A DNA stretch of 64,000 bases from Pseudomonas sp. LS44 (GCF_024730785.1 NZ_CP102830.1:3882001-3946000), one strand, 5' to 3'. Counted from the first letter of the stretch, positions 53,429-63,435 are shown. Notes: generated by a model not told the origin, from the letters alone. Numbers and translations are program-made.

Positions 53429-55351
53429 ATGAGTATTTTCAGCCACTTCCAACAACGCTTCGAGGCGACGCGGCAAGAGGAGTACTCCCTGCAGGAGTAC
53501 CTCGAGCTGTGCAAGCAGGATCGCAGCGCCTATGCCACCGCTGCCGAGCGCATGCTGCTGGCCATTGGTGAGCCGGAACTGACCGACACCGCTACCAACT
53601 CGCGACTCTCGCGGATCTTCTCCAACAAAGTCATTCGCCGTTACCCTGCCTTCGCCGACTTCCACGGCATGGAAGAGTGCATCGACCAGATGGTGTCCTT
53701 CTTCCGCCACGCGGCTCAGGGTCTGGAAGAGAAGAAACAAATCCTCTATCTGCTCGGCCCGGTGGGCGGCGGCAAGTCCTCCCTAGCGGAAAAGCTCAAG
53801 CAACTGATGGAGAAGGTGCCCTTCTACGCGATCAAGGGTTCGCCGGTGTTCGAATCGCCCCTCGGGCTGTTCAATGTCGATGAGGACGGCGCCATCCTCG
53901 AAGAAGAATACGGCATCCCGCAGCGTTATCTGCGCACGGTGATGTCGCCCTGGGCCACCAAACGCCTTGCCGAATTCGGCGGCGACATCAGCAAGTTCCG
54001 CGTGGTCAAACTCTATCCGTCGATCCTCAGCCAAATCGCCATTGCCAAGACCGAACCGGGCGACGAGAACAACCAGGACATCTCCGCGCTGGTCGGCAAG
54101 GTGGATATCCGCAAGCTGGAGGAGTTCCCGCAGAACGACGCCGATGCCTACAGCTACTCCGGAGCCCTGTGCCGCTCCAACCAGGGGATGATGGAATTCG
54201 TCGAGATGTTCAAGGCGCCGATCAAGGTGCTGCACCCGCTGCTGACCGCCACCCAGGAAGGCAACTACAACAGCACCGAAGGCCTCGGCGGCCTGCCGTT
54301 CAGCGGCATCATCCTCGCCCACTCCAATGAGTCGGAATGGCATAGCTTCCGCAACAACAAGAACAACGAGGCGTTCATCGACCGTATCTACATCGTCAAG
54401 GTGCCGTACTGCCTGCGGGTTACCGACGAGATCAAGATTTACGACAAGCTCTTGCTCAACAGCTCGCTGGCCCATGCTCATTGCGCGCCGGACACCCTGA
54501 AAATGCTCGCCCAGTTCTCGGCGTTGTCGCGCCTCAAAGAACCGGAGAACTCCAACGTCTACTCGAAAATGCGCGTGTACGACGGGGAGAACCTCAAGGA
54601 CACCGATCCGAAGGCCAAGTCGATTCAGGAATACCGCGACAGTGCCGGCGTCGACGAAGGCATGAACGGCCTTTCGACCCGCTTCGCCTTCAAGATCCTC
54701 TCCAAGGTGTTCAACTTCGACCCGCACGAAATCGCCGCCAACCCGGTGCACCTGCTCTATGTGCTGGAGCAGCAGATCGAGCAGGAACAGTTCCCCGCCG
54801 AACTGCGCGAGCGCTACCTGCGCTACATCAAGGAATACCTGGCGCCGCGCTATATCGAGTTCATCGGCAAGGAAATCCAGACCGCCTACCTCGAGTCGTA
54901 CAGCGAATACGGGCAGAACATCTTCGACCGCTATGTGCTGTACGCAGACTTCTGGATCCAGGACCAGGAATACCGCGACCCGGAAACCGGCGAAATCCTC
55001 AACCGCGTGGCGCTCAACGAAGAGCTGGAGAAAATCGAGAAACCTGCCGGAATCAGCAATCCGAAGGATTTCCGCAACGAGATCGTCAACTTCGTACTGC
55101 GCGCGCGGGCCAACAACAACGGCAAGAACCCGACCTGGCTGAGCTACGAGAAGCTGCGCGTGGTGATCGAGAAGAAAATGTTCTCCAACACCGAAGACCT
55201 GTTGCCGGTCATCAGCTTCAACGCCAAGGCGAGCAAGGAGGATCAACAGAAGCACAACGACTTCGTCTCGCGCATGGTCGAGCGTGGCTATACCGACAAG
55301 CAGGTGCGCCTGCTATCGGAGTGGTACCTGCGGGTCAGAAAATCGCAGTAA
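53429..55351 (+). CDS. prkA: PrkA family serine protein kinase (YeaG)
   Basis: An AAA+ ATPase with a C-terminal PrkA kinase-like domain; homologues phosphorylate proteins and act in starvation and stress responses. The 640-residue protein starts at the ATG 53429, after GCGAGGTGACG. Walker A is LLGPVGGGKSSLAEKL (about 107-122), the second AAA+ motif region includes PFSGIILAHSNESEW (about 291-305), and the PrkA C-domain runs from about 390 to the end. An in-frame ATG 15 codons upstream is less likely. It is the first gene of prkA-yeaH-spoVR, preceded by a 282-base non-coding region. Confidence 0.93.
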   Translation: MSIFSHFQQRFEATRQEEYSLQEYLELCKQDRSAYATAAERMLLAIGEPELTDTATNSRLSRIFSNKVIRRYPAFADFHGMEECIDQMVSFFRHAAQGLEEKKQILYLLGPVGGGKSSLAEKLKQLMEKVPFYAIKGSPVFESPLGLFNVDEDGAILEEEYGIPQRYLRTVMSPWATKRLAEFGGDISKFRVVKLYPSILSQIAIAKTEPGDENNQDISALVGKVDIRKLEEFPQNDADAYSYSGALCRSNQGMMEFVEMFKAPIKVLHPLLTATQEGNYNSTEGLGGLPFSGIILAHSNESEWHSFRNNKNNEAFIDRIYIVKVPYCLRVTDEIKIYDKLLLNSSLAHAHCAPDTLKMLAQFSALSRLKEPENSNVYSKMRVYDGENLKDTDPKAKSIQEYRDSAGVDEGMNGLSTRFAFKILSKVFNFDPHEIAANPVHLLYVLEQQIEQEQFPAELRERYLRYIKEYLAPRYIEFIGKEIQTAYLESYSEYGQNIFDRYVLYADFWIQDQEYRDPETGEILNRVALNEELEKIEKPAGISNPKDFRNEIVNFVLRARANNNGKNPTWLSYEKLRVVIEKKMFSNTEDLLPVISFNAKASKEDQQKHNDFVSRMVERGYTDKQVRLLSEWYLRVRKSQ

Positions 55352-55422
55352 CTCTCCACCGGCCCGCCGGTCGTCGTCACCGCAGAGCCTGCGTCGCCTG
55401 ACGCAGGCTCCGAGGAGCGCTC

Positions 55423-56694
55423 ATGAGCTATGTGATCGACCGCCGTCTTAACGGCAAGAACAAAAGCACGGTGAACCGTCAGCGGTTTCTGCGGCGCTAC
55501 CGTGACCACATCAAAAAGGCGGTGGAAGAAGCGGTCGGGCGTCGCTCGATCACCGACATGGAGCACGGCGAACAGATCAGCATCCCCGGCCGCGATATCG
55601 ACGAGCCGGTGCTGCACCATGGTCGCGGCGGCAAACAAACGATCGTGCACCCCGGCAACAAAGAGTTCACCGCCGGCGACCGTATTCCCCGGCCTTCTGG
55701 GGGTGCCGGTGGGGCGGGCAGCGGCAAGGCCAGCAACAGCGGCGAAGGCATGGACGAGTTCGTCTTCCAGATTACCCAGGAGGAATTCCTCGACTTCATG
55801 TTCGAGGATCTCGAATTGCCTAATCTGGTCAAACGCCATCTGGCCGGCAGCGACACCTTCAAGACCGTGCGCGCCGGGATCAGCAACGAGGGCAACCCCT
55901 CGCGTATCAACATCATCCGCACCCTGCGCTCGGCGCACGCGCGGCGCATCGCGCTGTCCGGCAGCAGTCGCGCGAAACTCAAGCAAGCCGAAGCGGAGCT
56001 CGAACGACTACGAGTCGAAGAGCCGGATAACTTCGGCGATATCCAGGAAATTGAGGCAGAAATAACCAAACTGCTCGCGCGCATCAAACGCGTGCCGTTC
56101 CTCGATACGTTCGACCTGAAATACAACCTGCTGGTCAAACACCCCAACCCGTCCTCCAAGGCGGTGATGTTCTGCCTGATGGACGTTTCCGGCTCGATGA
56201 CCCAGGCGACCAAAGACATCGCCAAGCGCTTCTTCATCCTCCTGTACCTGTTCCTCAAGCGGAACTACGACAAGATTGACGTGGTGTTCATCCGCCACCA
56301 CACCAGCGCCCGAGAAGTCGACGAGGAAGAGTTTTTCTACTCGCGGGAGACCGGCGGCACCATCGTGTCCAGCGCCCTCAAGCTGATGCAGGAAGTGATG
56401 GCCGAGCGTTATCCGATCAACGAATGGAACATCTATGCCGCCCAGGCCTCGGACGGCGACAACTGGAATGACGACTCGCCGATCTGTCGGGATATCCTCA
56501 TCAATCAGATCATGCCGTTTGTGCAGTATTTCACCTACGTCGAGATCACCCCGCGCGAGCACCAGGCGCTGTGGTTCGAGTACGACTTGGTGCGCGAAGC
56601 GTTCGAAGACACCTTCGCCCAGCAGCAGTTGGTATCGGCGGCGGACATCTACCCGGTGTTCCGCGAACTGTTCCAGCGCCGGATGACTACCTGA
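55423..56694 (+). CDS. yeaH: DUF444/VWA-domain protein (YeaH)
   Basis: A 423-residue protein of the UPF0229 family with no known enzymatic role. The C-terminal half is a von Willebrand A-like domain with an intact MIDAS motif DVSGSM (about 254-259) and a later [13 protein letters not shown] (about 310-322). A glycine-rich low-complexity patch lies at about 88-108 ([12 protein letters not shown]). Metal-dependent binding of a partner, perhaps PrkA or the SpoVR-type protein, is inferred from operon context. It begins 71 bases after prkA. Confidence 0.92.
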   Translation: MSYVIDRRLNGKNKSTVNRQRFLRRYRDHIKKAVEEAVGRRSITDMEHGEQISIPGRDIDEPVLHHGRGGKQTIVHPGNKEFTAGDRIPRPSGGAGGAGSGKASNSGEGMDEFVFQITQEEFLDFMFEDLELPNLVKRHLAGSDTFKTVRAGISNEGNPSRINIIRTLRSAHARRIALSGSSRAKLKQAEAELERLRVEEPDNFGDIQEIEAEITKLLARIKRVPFLDTFDLKYNLLVKHPNPSSKAVMFCLMDVSGSMTQATKDIAKRFFILLYLFLKRNYDKIDVVFIRHHTSAREVDEEEFFYSRETGGTIVSSALKLMQEVMAERYPINEWNIYAAQASDGDNWNDDSPICRDILINQIMPFVQYFTYVEITPREHQALWFEYDLVREAFEDTFAQQQLVSAADIYPVFRELFQRRMTT

Positions 56695-56704
56695 GGGCCG
56701 TGAC

Positions 56705-58252
56705 ATGAAGCGCCAGCCCATTTCCACCGGCTCGGAATGGACCTTCGAGCTGATTCGCACCTACGACAAGGAGATCAGTCGCCTGGCCGAGCGCTATGCG
56801 CTGGATACCTATCCGAACCAGATCGAAGTGATCACTGCCGAGCAGATGATGGACGCCTACGCCTCGGTCGGCATGCCGCTCGGCTATCACCACTGGTCGT
56901 ACGGTAAGCACTTCCTCAGCACCGAAAAAAATTACAGCCGCGGCCAGATGGGCCTGGCGTACGAGATCGTGATCAACTCCGACCCGTGCATCGCCTATCT
57001 GATGGAAGAAAACACCATGTGCATGCAGGCGCTGGTGATCGCCCACGCCTGCTACGGCCACAACAGTTTCTTCAAGGGCAACTACCTGTTCCGCACCTGG
57101 ACCGATGCCAGTTCGATCATCGATTACCTGGTGTTCGCCAAGCAGTACATCATGCAATGCGAGGAGCGCCACGGCATCGACGCGGTGGAAGACCTGCTCG
57201 ACTCCTGCCACGCCCTGATGAACTACGGCGTCGACCGCTACAAGCGCCCCTACCCGATCTCCGCCGAGGAAGAGCGGCGGCGCCAGAAGGATCGCGAAGA
57301 GCACTTGCAGAAGCAGATCAACGACCTGTGGCGGACCATCCCCAAGAGCAGCGGCAAGCACAGCGAGAAGGACAACAAGCGCTTCCCCGCCGAGCCGCAG
57401 GAAAACATCCTGTATTTCATCGAAAAACATGCGCCGCTGCTCGAGCCCTGGCAGCGCGAAATCGTGCGCATCGTGCGCAAGATCGCCCAATACTTTTATC
57501 CGCAGCGGCAGACCCAGGTGATGAACGAAGGCTGGGCGACCTTCTGGCACTACACCCTGATGAACGACCTGTACGACGAGGGTCTGGTCACCGACGGCTT
57601 CATGATCGAGTTTCTCCAGTCGCACACCGGGGTGGTCTACCAGCCGAGCTTCGACAGCCCTTACTACAGCGGGATCAACCCTTACACCCTGGGCTTCGCG
57701 ATCTACAGCGACCTGCGGCGGATCTGCGAAAAACCCACCGACGAAGACCGCCACTGGTTCCCCGACATCGCCGGCAGCGACTGGCTGACCACCCTGAAGT
57801 TCGCCATGAAGAGCTTCAAGGACGAAAGCTTCATCCTGCAGTTCCTCTCGCCCAAGGTGATTCGCGATCTCAAGCTGTTCAGCATCCTCGACGACGACCA
57901 GAAGGACGAACTGCTGGTGCCGGCGATCCATGACGAACAGGGCTATCACTTTATCCGCGAGTCGCTCGCCGCGCAGTACAACCTCGGCAACCGCGAGCCG
58001 AACGTGCAGATCTGGAGCATCGACCGACGTGGCGACCGCTCGCTGACCCTGCGTCACCAGCAACATGACCGCAAACCGCTGGGGAACTCCACCGATGATG
58101 TGCTCAAGCACCTGCATCGCCTGTGGGGCTTCGATATCCACCTGGAAACCGTGCAGGGTGAGCAGATCGTGCATACCCAACACATGCCGCCGCGCGCGGA
58201 TCCGCACAGCGACGAGTACCCACGCCTGGAACTGACGATCCCGCCCATTTGA
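56705..58252 (+). CDS. SpoVR family protein (YcgB)
   Basis: A 515-residue cytoplasmic protein of the SpoVR family, named from a Bacillus spore-cortex gene but common in non-sporulating bacteria. The conserved N-terminal region YGKHFLSTEKNYSRGQMGLA (about 64-83), HACYGHNSFFKGNYLF (about 115-130) and the helix NEGWATFWHYTLMNDLYDEG (about 275-294) are all present. It starts ten bases after yeaH, so the three genes form one operon. The biochemical function is unknown. Confidence 0.92.
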   Translation: MKRQPISTGSEWTFELIRTYDKEISRLAERYALDTYPNQIEVITAEQMMDAYASVGMPLGYHHWSYGKHFLSTEKNYSRGQMGLAYEIVINSDPCIAYLMEENTMCMQALVIAHACYGHNSFFKGNYLFRTWTDASSIIDYLVFAKQYIMQCEERHGIDAVEDLLDSCHALMNYGVDRYKRPYPISAEEERRRQKDREEHLQKQINDLWRTIPKSSGKHSEKDNKRFPAEPQENILYFIEKHAPLLEPWQREIVRIVRKIAQYFYPQRQTQVMNEGWATFWHYTLMNDLYDEGLVTDGFMIEFLQSHTGVVYQPSFDSPYYSGINPYTLGFAIYSDLRRICEKPTDEDRHWFPDIAGSDWLTTLKFAMKSFKDESFILQFLSPKVIRDLKLFSILDDDQKDELLVPAIHDEQGYHFIRESLAAQYNLGNREPNVQIWSIDRRGDRSLTLRHQQHDRKPLGNSTDDVLKHLHRLWGFDIHLETVQGEQIVHTQHMPPRADPHSDEYPRLELTIPPI

Positions 58253-58292
58253 TCGGTTGACCCGCATGCCGGCAGGTTCGAGCATGGCCTAA

Positions 58293-58432
58293 CAGGTCGT
58301 TGAAAAACGTAGCGAGCGAAGGCTAGACAAGGCGAAATCAGGCGAAAAAGCGCAGTTTACGAGTGGTAAATGAGCATTTTTAGCCTGATTTCAACGCGGT
58401 ATAGCCGAGCGCAGTAGTTTTTCAACGGCCTG
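58293..58432. repeat. 140-bp palindromic MITE-like element
   Basis: The ends CAGGTCGTTGAAAAAC and GTTTTTCAACGGCCTG are inverted copies with one mismatch. Inside, GAAATCAGGC (58334-58343) and GCCTGATTTC (58383-58392) pair perfectly, and most of the remaining sequence pairs imperfectly, so the whole element folds into one long hairpin. It has no coding capacity. It fills the gap between the spoVR-type gene and the DUF4136 gene. I recall very similar sequences as common dispersed repeats in Pseudomonas. Confidence 0.85.
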
Positions 58433-58456
58433 CCAACCGTCCGTGGAGCCCGTGCC

Positions 58457-58966
58457 ATGCGTGTATTCGCCCTGTTGTTGCTGTGCCTGGCCCTCGCCAC
58501 CTGCGCCAGCCATATCCCGCAGATCCGCATCGAACACCCCGCCACGGCCCAGTTGCAGGGCCGCCAGAGCTTCCAGCTGATGCCGCCCGAGCAGGCCTTG
58601 AGCGGTGCGCCGCCGTATGCCGAACGATATGCGCAGCTGGCTCCGCTGCTGCGCCAGGGCCTCGGCGAGCGCGGATACCATGAAAGCCAGACGCCGCAAC
58701 TGCAGGTCTATTACTGGCTGGCGTTGCGCGATACGCCGCTGGAATTTCGAGTCGATGTGCCGCCACCCAATCCGCTGGGCAGCTACCAAGCCATCCATCG
58801 GCTGCGCGATGAAACCGGCACCTTGCGCGTGCGCCTGACCGACCTCGACGGCAAAATCCTCTGGGAAGGCGTGGTCAGCACCGACCTGAGCCCCGCGTGG
58901 GACAGCGCCGAGCAACTGCAGCTGGCGGTCCGAGCCTTGCTGGAGCAGATTCCGCCAACCCACTAG
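58457..58966 (+). CDS. DUF4136-like exported protein, possible lipoprotein
   Basis: A 169-residue protein with a hydrophobic signal ([16 protein letters not shown]). The sequence before the cysteine is LAT rather than the usual [LVI][ASTVI][GAS], so the lipobox is imperfect and lipidation is uncertain. The rest resembles DUF4136 ([20 protein letters not shown] and [14 protein letters not shown]). Function is unknown. It follows the palindromic element by 24 bases and probably has its own promoter or relies on read-through. Confidence 0.75.
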   Translation: MRVFALLLLCLALATCASHIPQIRIEHPATAQLQGRQSFQLMPPEQALSGAPPYAERYAQLAPLLRQGLGERGYHESQTPQLQVYYWLALRDTPLEFRVDVPPPNPLGSYQAIHRLRDETGTLRVRLTDLDGKILWEGVVSTDLSPAWDSAEQLQLAVRALLEQIPPTH

Positions 58967-59039
58967 GGCCTGTCGCACGCCACGAACCGCCGTGCAGCCC
59001 ACGCAGCAGTTATGCTGTCGGCTTCACGGAGGTTTCTTC

Positions 59040-60272
59040 ATGCAGATCTACAAAGTTGGCGGCGCCGTACGCGATCGCCTGCTCGGCCTACCGGTGGCGG
59101 ATATCGACTGGGTGGTGGTCGGCGCAACAGCCGCGCAAATGCAGGCCGAGGGCTATCGTCCGGTGGGCGAGGATTTTCCGGTGTTTCTCCATCCACAGAC
59201 CGGCGAGGAATACGCCCTGGCCCGCACCGAGCGCAAAAGCGGTCAGGGCTATGGTGGCTTCACCTTCTTCGCGAGCCCCGAAGTCACCCTGGAAGAGGAT
59301 CTGCTGCGCCGCGACCTGACCATCAACGCCATGGCCGAAGATCAGCACGGCACGCTCACCGACCCCTTCCATGGCCAGCGCGATCTTCAAGCGCGGATCT
59401 TGCGCCATGTCTCGCCAGCCTTTGCCGAAGACCCGCTGCGCGTGCTGCGCGTCGCCCGCTTCGCCGCGCGCTATGCGCCGCTGGGCTTTCACGTGGCGGA
59501 AGAAACCCAGGCCTTGATGCGCCAGCTCAGCGAATCCGGCGAACTGCGCGCCTTGACCGCCGAGCGCAGCTGGAAGGAGATCAGCCGCGCCTTGATGGAA
59601 GCGCGCCCGGATGTATTCGTTCAAACCCTGCGCGACTGCGGCGCCCTGCAAGAGCTGCTGCCGGAGGTCGATGCCCTGTTCGGTGTGCCACAACCGGCGC
59701 AGTACCATCCGGAAATCGATACCGGCATCCACACCCTCAGCGTACTGCGCCAGTGTGCCGAGCACCGGCAACCGCTCAGTGTGCGCTGGGCCTGTCTGCT
59801 GCACGACGTGGGCAAAGGCCTGACCCCGGAAAGCGACTGGCCACGGCATATTGCGCACGAAACGCGCGGCCTGAAGTTGATCCGCGCCGTCAATCAGCGC
59901 TGCAAGGCGCCCCGGGACTGTCAGGAACTGGCTCTGCTGGTCGGCGAATACCACACCCACGGGCACCGCGCCCTGGAACTGCGTCCCTCGACGTTGCTGG
60001 AGCTGCTGCAGCGCTTCGACGTCTATCGCCGCCCGCAACGCTTCGAAGAGTTCATCGCCACCTGCGAGATGGATGCGCGCGGCCGTCACGGCCTGGAACA
60101 GCGCGGCTATCCACAAGCCGCCTATCTACGCGGGGCTGCGACGGCAGCGCGCGCGGTGACGGTTCAACCCTTACTCGAGCGCGGTCTGCAAGGCGCGCAA
60201 TTGGGCGAGGCGCTGACCGGTGAACGGCTCAAAGCGCTCAAGGCCTACAAGGAAAACGCCGGCCACATGTAG
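59040..60272 (+). CDS. cca: CCA-adding tRNA nucleotidyltransferase with HD domain
   Basis: Adds or repairs the 3' CCA of tRNAs. With the start at the ATG 59040 (GGAGG upstream) it has 410 residues. The class II nucleotidyltransferase core shows [12 protein letters not shown] (about 4-15), the metal pair in [10 protein letters not shown] (about 20-29) and [10 protein letters not shown] (about 90-99). A C-terminal HD phosphohydrolase domain with LLHDVGKG (about 255-262) marks the multifunctional E. coli-type enzyme. Its TAG stop lies inside the adjoining REP palindrome. Confidence 0.96.
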   Translation: MQIYKVGGAVRDRLLGLPVADIDWVVVGATAAQMQAEGYRPVGEDFPVFLHPQTGEEYALARTERKSGQGYGGFTFFASPEVTLEEDLLRRDLTINAMAEDQHGTLTDPFHGQRDLQARILRHVSPAFAEDPLRVLRVARFAARYAPLGFHVAEETQALMRQLSESGELRALTAERSWKEISRALMEARPDVFVQTLRDCGALQELLPEVDALFGVPQPAQYHPEIDTGIHTLSVLRQCAEHRQPLSVRWACLLHDVGKGLTPESDWPRHIAHETRGLKLIRAVNQRCKAPRDCQELALLVGEYHTHGHRALELRPSTLLELLQRFDVYRRPQRFEEFIATCEMDARGRHGLEQRGYPQAAYLRGAATAARAVTVQPLLERGLQGAQLGEALTGERLKALKAYKENAGHM

Positions 60273-60338
60273 GAGCGAATTTATTCGCGATAGGGACTGC
60301 GCGGAGTTGCCTGGGTTCGCGGATAAATCCGCTCCTAC
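60269..60338. repeat. REP doublet (REPIN) between cca and folK
   Basis: Two inverted arms (60269-60289, starting GTAGGAGCGAAT, and 60318-60338, ending CCGCTCCTAC) flank a 28-base centre. GTAGGAGCG with an inner palindrome is the typical Pseudomonas REP unit. The element occupies the convergent cca-folK junction and contributes the stop codon of each gene. Confidence 0.88.
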
Positions 60339-60874
60339 AGAGCAGCGGGATACGCCTGGATCAGCTCGGCCGGCGTCAGCTCCAGACCCCGCCACTGGAA
60401 TGCCACCGGCCACAGACGCTGCTCGATCGCCGCCGTTTGCCAGATCTCGGCAATGCGCCGCTGGGCGCCGGGATGCACGAGCTCCGGGGCGAGCAAAGCC
60501 AACGGCCAGAGCACGAAGGCGTTCTTGAGAATTTCCGCGCGTGGCAGCACCAACCCATCGAAGTTCCCGACCTGATCGCCGTACAGCAGCACATCGATAT
60601 CCAACGGCAGACCTTTGCGGTCCGGCGCGTAACGGCCGTTGTCGGCCTCGATGGATTTCAGCCGGCGGTCCAACTCGTGCAGCGGCAGATCGGTCAGCGC
60701 GGCGACCACCAGGTTGTAGAACGGCCCGCTCTTGATCCCCACCGCCTGACTTTCGAACACCGGTGAGCAACGCAGCCCATGGAGAAAACCGGCCAGCGCG
60801 TCGAGACCGGCGCGAATGTGCGGCTCACGCTCGCTATTGCTGCCGAGACCAAGATAGATCGGGATCAGCGGCAT
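60335..60874 (-). CDS. folK: 6-hydroxymethyl-7,8-dihydropterin pyrophosphokinase
   Basis: Activates the pterin for dihydropteroate synthase in folate synthesis. The 179-residue protein begins [16 protein letters not shown], the family N-terminus. The region [15 protein letters not shown] (about 50-64), followed by [20 protein letters not shown] (about 81-100), corresponds to the HPPK signature. It overlaps folB by ten bases. Its TAG stop lies inside the REP doublet. Pseudomonas usually carries a second folK elsewhere, so the two may share the function. Confidence 0.88.
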   Translation of the reverse strand: MPLIPIYLGLGSNSEREPHIRAGLDALAGFLHGLRCSPVFESQAVGIKSGPFYNLVVAALTDLPLHELDRRLKSIEADNGRYAPDRKGLPLDIDVLLYGDQVGNFDGLVLPRAEILKNAFVLWPLALLAPELVHPGAQRRIAEIWQTAAIEQRLWPVAFQWRGLELTPAELIQAYPAAL

Positions 60875-61218
60875 CCGCGCTCAATCTCCACACCGACGCC
60901 ACGGGCGGCGGGATTGGCGCCGGGCTTGGTGACTTTGAGGCGCAACCAGCGAATGCCGAACTCGCCCATCAGGGTCGCGGCCAAGCGTTCCGCGAAGGTT
61001 TCAACCAGTTCGAATTGGGCGGCGCGGGCGAAGGAATCGATGCTGGCCGCCACCTTGGCGTAGTCGAGAGCCTTGCTCAGATCATCTTCGGCCGCCGGCG
61101 CACTGACGTCCCAGCCAAAGGTCAAGTCCAGGCGCAAGCACTGGCGAATATTGCGTTCCCAGTCGTAGGCACCAATCACGGTGTCAACTTCCAGCCCCTC
61201 GATAAATACCTTGTCCAA
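60865..61218 (-). CDS. folB: Dihydroneopterin aldolase
   Basis: Cleaves dihydroneopterin to 6-hydroxymethyl-dihydropterin, the substrate of the adjoining folK product. The 117-residue protein has the family signature [19 protein letters not shown] (about 5-23), with the catalytic Lys in [11 protein letters not shown] (about 93-103). FolX epimerases are close relatives, but pairing with folK favours FolB. It is divergent from plsY. Confidence 0.93.
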   Translation of the reverse strand: MDKVFIEGLEVDTVIGAYDWERNIRQCLRLDLTFGWDVSAPAAEDDLSKALDYAKVAASIDSFARAAQFELVETFAERLAATLMGEFGIRWLRLKVTKPGANPAARGVGVEIERGCR

Positions 61219-61287
61219 CCCGTCTGCTCCACGACAAGGGCGGTATGCCCCGTTAGAATCAGGGCCTATTTGCCCGGAATGGATACC

Positions 61288-61857
61288 ATGTTCTGGCTAT
61301 TGGCGGTCCTCGCCTACCTGCTCGGCTCATTGTCCTTCGCCATCCTGCTCAGCCGCTTCGCGGGCGGTCCAGATCCGCGCACCAGCGGTTCGGGCAACCC
61401 CGGCGCCACCAACATGCTGCGCGTCGCCGGTAAGAAATGGGCGGCGCTGACCTTGCTGGGCGACTTGCTCAAGGGCCTGCTACCCATCCTGATTGCCGCA
61501 GTGCTCGGCCTGTCCTTGCAGCAGCAGGCCTGGATCGGTCTGGCCGCAGTCGTCGGCCATCTGTATCCCGTGTACTTCCGCTTCCGCGGTGGCAAAGGCG
61601 TCGCTACGGCGGCGGGCACCCTGCTCGGTCTGTATCCGCCCGCGGCCCTACTCGCTGCCTGCGCCTGGCTGCTGGCGTTCGTCTTGACCCGGACCAGCTC
61701 GCTGGCGGCGCTGATCGCCACACCGCTGATCCTGCCGCTGCTGGCCTGGCAACAACCGGCGGTGCTGCTGCCGATGACGCTGCTGACCGCATTGATCGTC
61801 TGGCGCCATCGACGCAATCTACGCGACCTGTTCGCAGGGCGCGAACGGCATTTCTGA
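61288..61857 (+). CDS. plsY: Glycerol-3-phosphate acyltransferase PlsY
   Basis: Membrane enzyme transferring the acyl group of acyl-phosphate to glycerol 3-phosphate, the first step of phospholipid synthesis. With the start at 61288 ([15 protein letters not shown]) it has 189 residues; an ATG three codons upstream is also possible. The three conserved loop motifs are visible: [11 protein letters not shown] (about 38-48), the loop around [20 protein letters not shown] (about 92-111) and a third loop near residue 140-165. Five membrane helices are predicted. Confidence 0.95.
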   Translation: MFWLLAVLAYLLGSLSFAILLSRFAGGPDPRTSGSGNPGATNMLRVAGKKWAALTLLGDLLKGLLPILIAAVLGLSLQQQAWIGLAAVVGHLYPVYFRFRGGKGVATAAGTLLGLYPPAALLAACAWLLAFVLTRTSSLAALIATPLILPLLAWQQPAVLLPMTLLTALIVWRHRRNLRDLFAGRERHF

Positions 61858-61877
61858 ATCGACCAGGTGAATCGCGC

Positions 61878-62909
61878 TCAAGATGCCAGCGGCGGCAACT
61901 GCTCCATCGGCCAACGCGCCTGCACCTCAATCGCTGGACCATCCTGCTGACCGGCGAGCAAACGCTGACAGCCCGCATAGGCGATCATCGCGCCGTTGTC
62001 GGTACAGAACGCCGGGCGCGCGTAGAACACCTGCCCGTTGAACTTAGCCAGCATGGTTGCCAGCGCCTGGCGCAAGGCCAGGTTGGCACTGACCCCGCCG
62101 GCAATCACCAGATTGTTCAGGCCGGTCTGCTTCAGCGCCCGCTGGCACTTGATGGTCAGGGTCTCGACCACCGCCTGCTGGAAGGCCAGGGCCACGTCGC
62201 AGCGCGTCTGCTCGCTGTCATCACCAGCCGCGCGACATTGCTGCCAGGTGTTCAAGGTGAAGGTTTTCAGGCCGCTGAAACTGAAATCCAGACCCGGACG
62301 ATCGGTCATCGGCCGCGGAAACACGAAACGTCCCGGCGCGCCGCTGAGCGCCAGCCGGGCAATCTCCGGCCCGCCGGGATAGCCCAAGCCGATCAGCTTG
62401 GCAGTCTTGTCGAAGGCTTCACCGGCGGCATCGTCGAGCGACTCGCCGAGCAGTTGATAGCGGCCAATGCCGTCGACGCGCACCAGTTGCGTGTGACCGC
62501 CGGAGACCAGCAAGGCGACGAAGGGGAACTGCGGCGGAGTCTCTTCCAGCATCGGCGCCAGCAGATGACCTTCCATATGGTGCACGCCGAGCGCCGGGAT
62601 ACCCCACGCCAACGCCAACGCCTGAGCGCAGGAAGCGCCCACCAACAACGCGCCGACCAGTCCGGGGCCCGCCGTGTAGGCAATCGCGTCGATGTCCGAG
62701 GCCTTGCACGCAGCCGTCTCCAGGACCTCGCGGATCAACGGCAGCATGCGCTTGACGTGATCGCGCGACGCCAGCTCCGGCACTACACCGCCATACACGC
62801 GGTGCAGATCGATCTGACTGAACAAGGCATCGGCCAGCAGACCGCGCTCGCTGTCATACAGCGCGACACCGGTTTCATCGCAGGATGTTTCCAATCCCAG
62901 TACGAGCAT
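61878..62909 (-). CDS. tsaD: tRNA N6-threonylcarbamoyladenosine transferase TsaD
   Basis: Transfers the threonylcarbamoyl group to A37 of ANN-decoding tRNAs with TsaB and TsaE. The start at the ATG 62909 gives [19 protein letters not shown] and 343 residues. The metal-binding [11 protein letters not shown] (about 111-121), [11 protein letters not shown] (about 136-146) and the C-terminal [17 protein letters not shown] (about 285-301) are diagnostic. It is divergent from rpsU, the usual tsaD-rpsU arrangement, with convergent plsY on the other side. Confidence 0.97.
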   Translation of the reverse strand: MLVLGLETSCDETGVALYDSERGLLADALFSQIDLHRVYGGVVPELASRDHVKRMLPLIREVLETAACKASDIDAIAYTAGPGLVGALLVGASCAQALALAWGIPALGVHHMEGHLLAPMLEETPPQFPFVALLVSGGHTQLVRVDGIGRYQLLGESLDDAAGEAFDKTAKLIGLGYPGGPEIARLALSGAPGRFVFPRPMTDRPGLDFSFSGLKTFTLNTWQQCRAAGDDSEQTRCDVALAFQQAVVETLTIKCQRALKQTGLNNLVIAGGVSANLALRQALATMLAKFNGQVFYARPAFCTDNGAMIAYAGCQRLLAGQQDGPAIEVQARWPMEQLPPLAS

Positions 62910-63112
62910 GGGTTTGCACCTATAAGCCTGGGCAAATTCGAAGGCGCGCATGATAATCGCCGCCCTCAAGCCCCGGCCAGCGCTTTTCGATCAGAGGCTT
63001 TGCATTCCCGGCGGCGAGGCGGTAACATCCGCAACCCTTAAAAACCGACGTATCCCGAGCCGTTTGCCGGGGTTACGTTCCACCATCGGTAAATAATGTA
63101 GGTACGACCTGG

Positions 63113-63328
63113 ATGCCAGCCGTCAAAGTTAAAGAGAACGAACCCTTCGACGTAGCCCTGCGTCGCTTCAAACGCTCCTGCGAAAAAGCCGGTGTTCTGG
63201 CCGAAGTTCGCAGCCGCGAGTTCTACGAAAAGCCGACTTCCGAGCGCAAGCGTAAAGCGGCTGCTGCCGTTAAGCGTCACGCCAAGAAAGTGCAGCGCGA
63301 ACAGCGCCGCGCCGTTCGCCTGTACTGA
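63113..63328 (+). CDS. rpsU: 30S ribosomal protein S21
   Basis: A 71-residue basic protein needed for initiation-competent 30S subunits, binding near the 16S 3' end. The sequence [20 protein letters not shown] and the basic tail [14 protein letters not shown] are full length for the family. It is the first gene of the rpsU-dnaG-rpoD macromolecular synthesis operon. No strong promoter could be fixed in the 200 bases shared with tsaD. Confidence 0.97.
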
Positions 63329-63355
63329 TCGACCCCGCACAGCGCGACGCCTCGA

Positions 63356-63435
63356 ATGCCCGGCTCGTCCGGGCATCGCAGGACAGCAAAACCGGACTCC
63401 GCTTCACCAGCAGGTGATACAGCGGAGTTTTTTTG
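63356..63435 (+). terminator. Tandem hairpins, the second a terminator, between rpsU and dnaG
   Basis: The first hairpin (ATGCCCGG/CCGGGCAT, 63356-63376) has no T-run. The second (ACTCCGCT with AGCGGAGT, inner CACC/GGTG, 63396-63428) is followed by seven T residues. The position matches the internal terminator that lowers dnaG relative to rpsU expression in E. coli; read-through to dnaG is inferred. Confidence 0.85.

Noticed and set aside
53783..55255. 490-codon open frame opposite prkA
   Set aside because: The sense strand carries a conserved AAA+/PrkA protein; the antisense product is Val/Leu/Glu-rich without motifs.
56687..58285. 532-codon open frame opposite the spoVR-type gene
   Set aside because: Shadow of a conserved protein; it has no start signal and no family resemblance.
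61437..63041. 534-codon open frame covering part of plsY and opposite tsaD
   Set aside because: It combines an out-of-frame plsY reading with tsaD antisense; both real genes are unambiguous.
63050..63112. rpsU promoter near TTGCCG and TAAATA
   Set aside because: Spacing of about 20 bases and a poor -10; not supportable.
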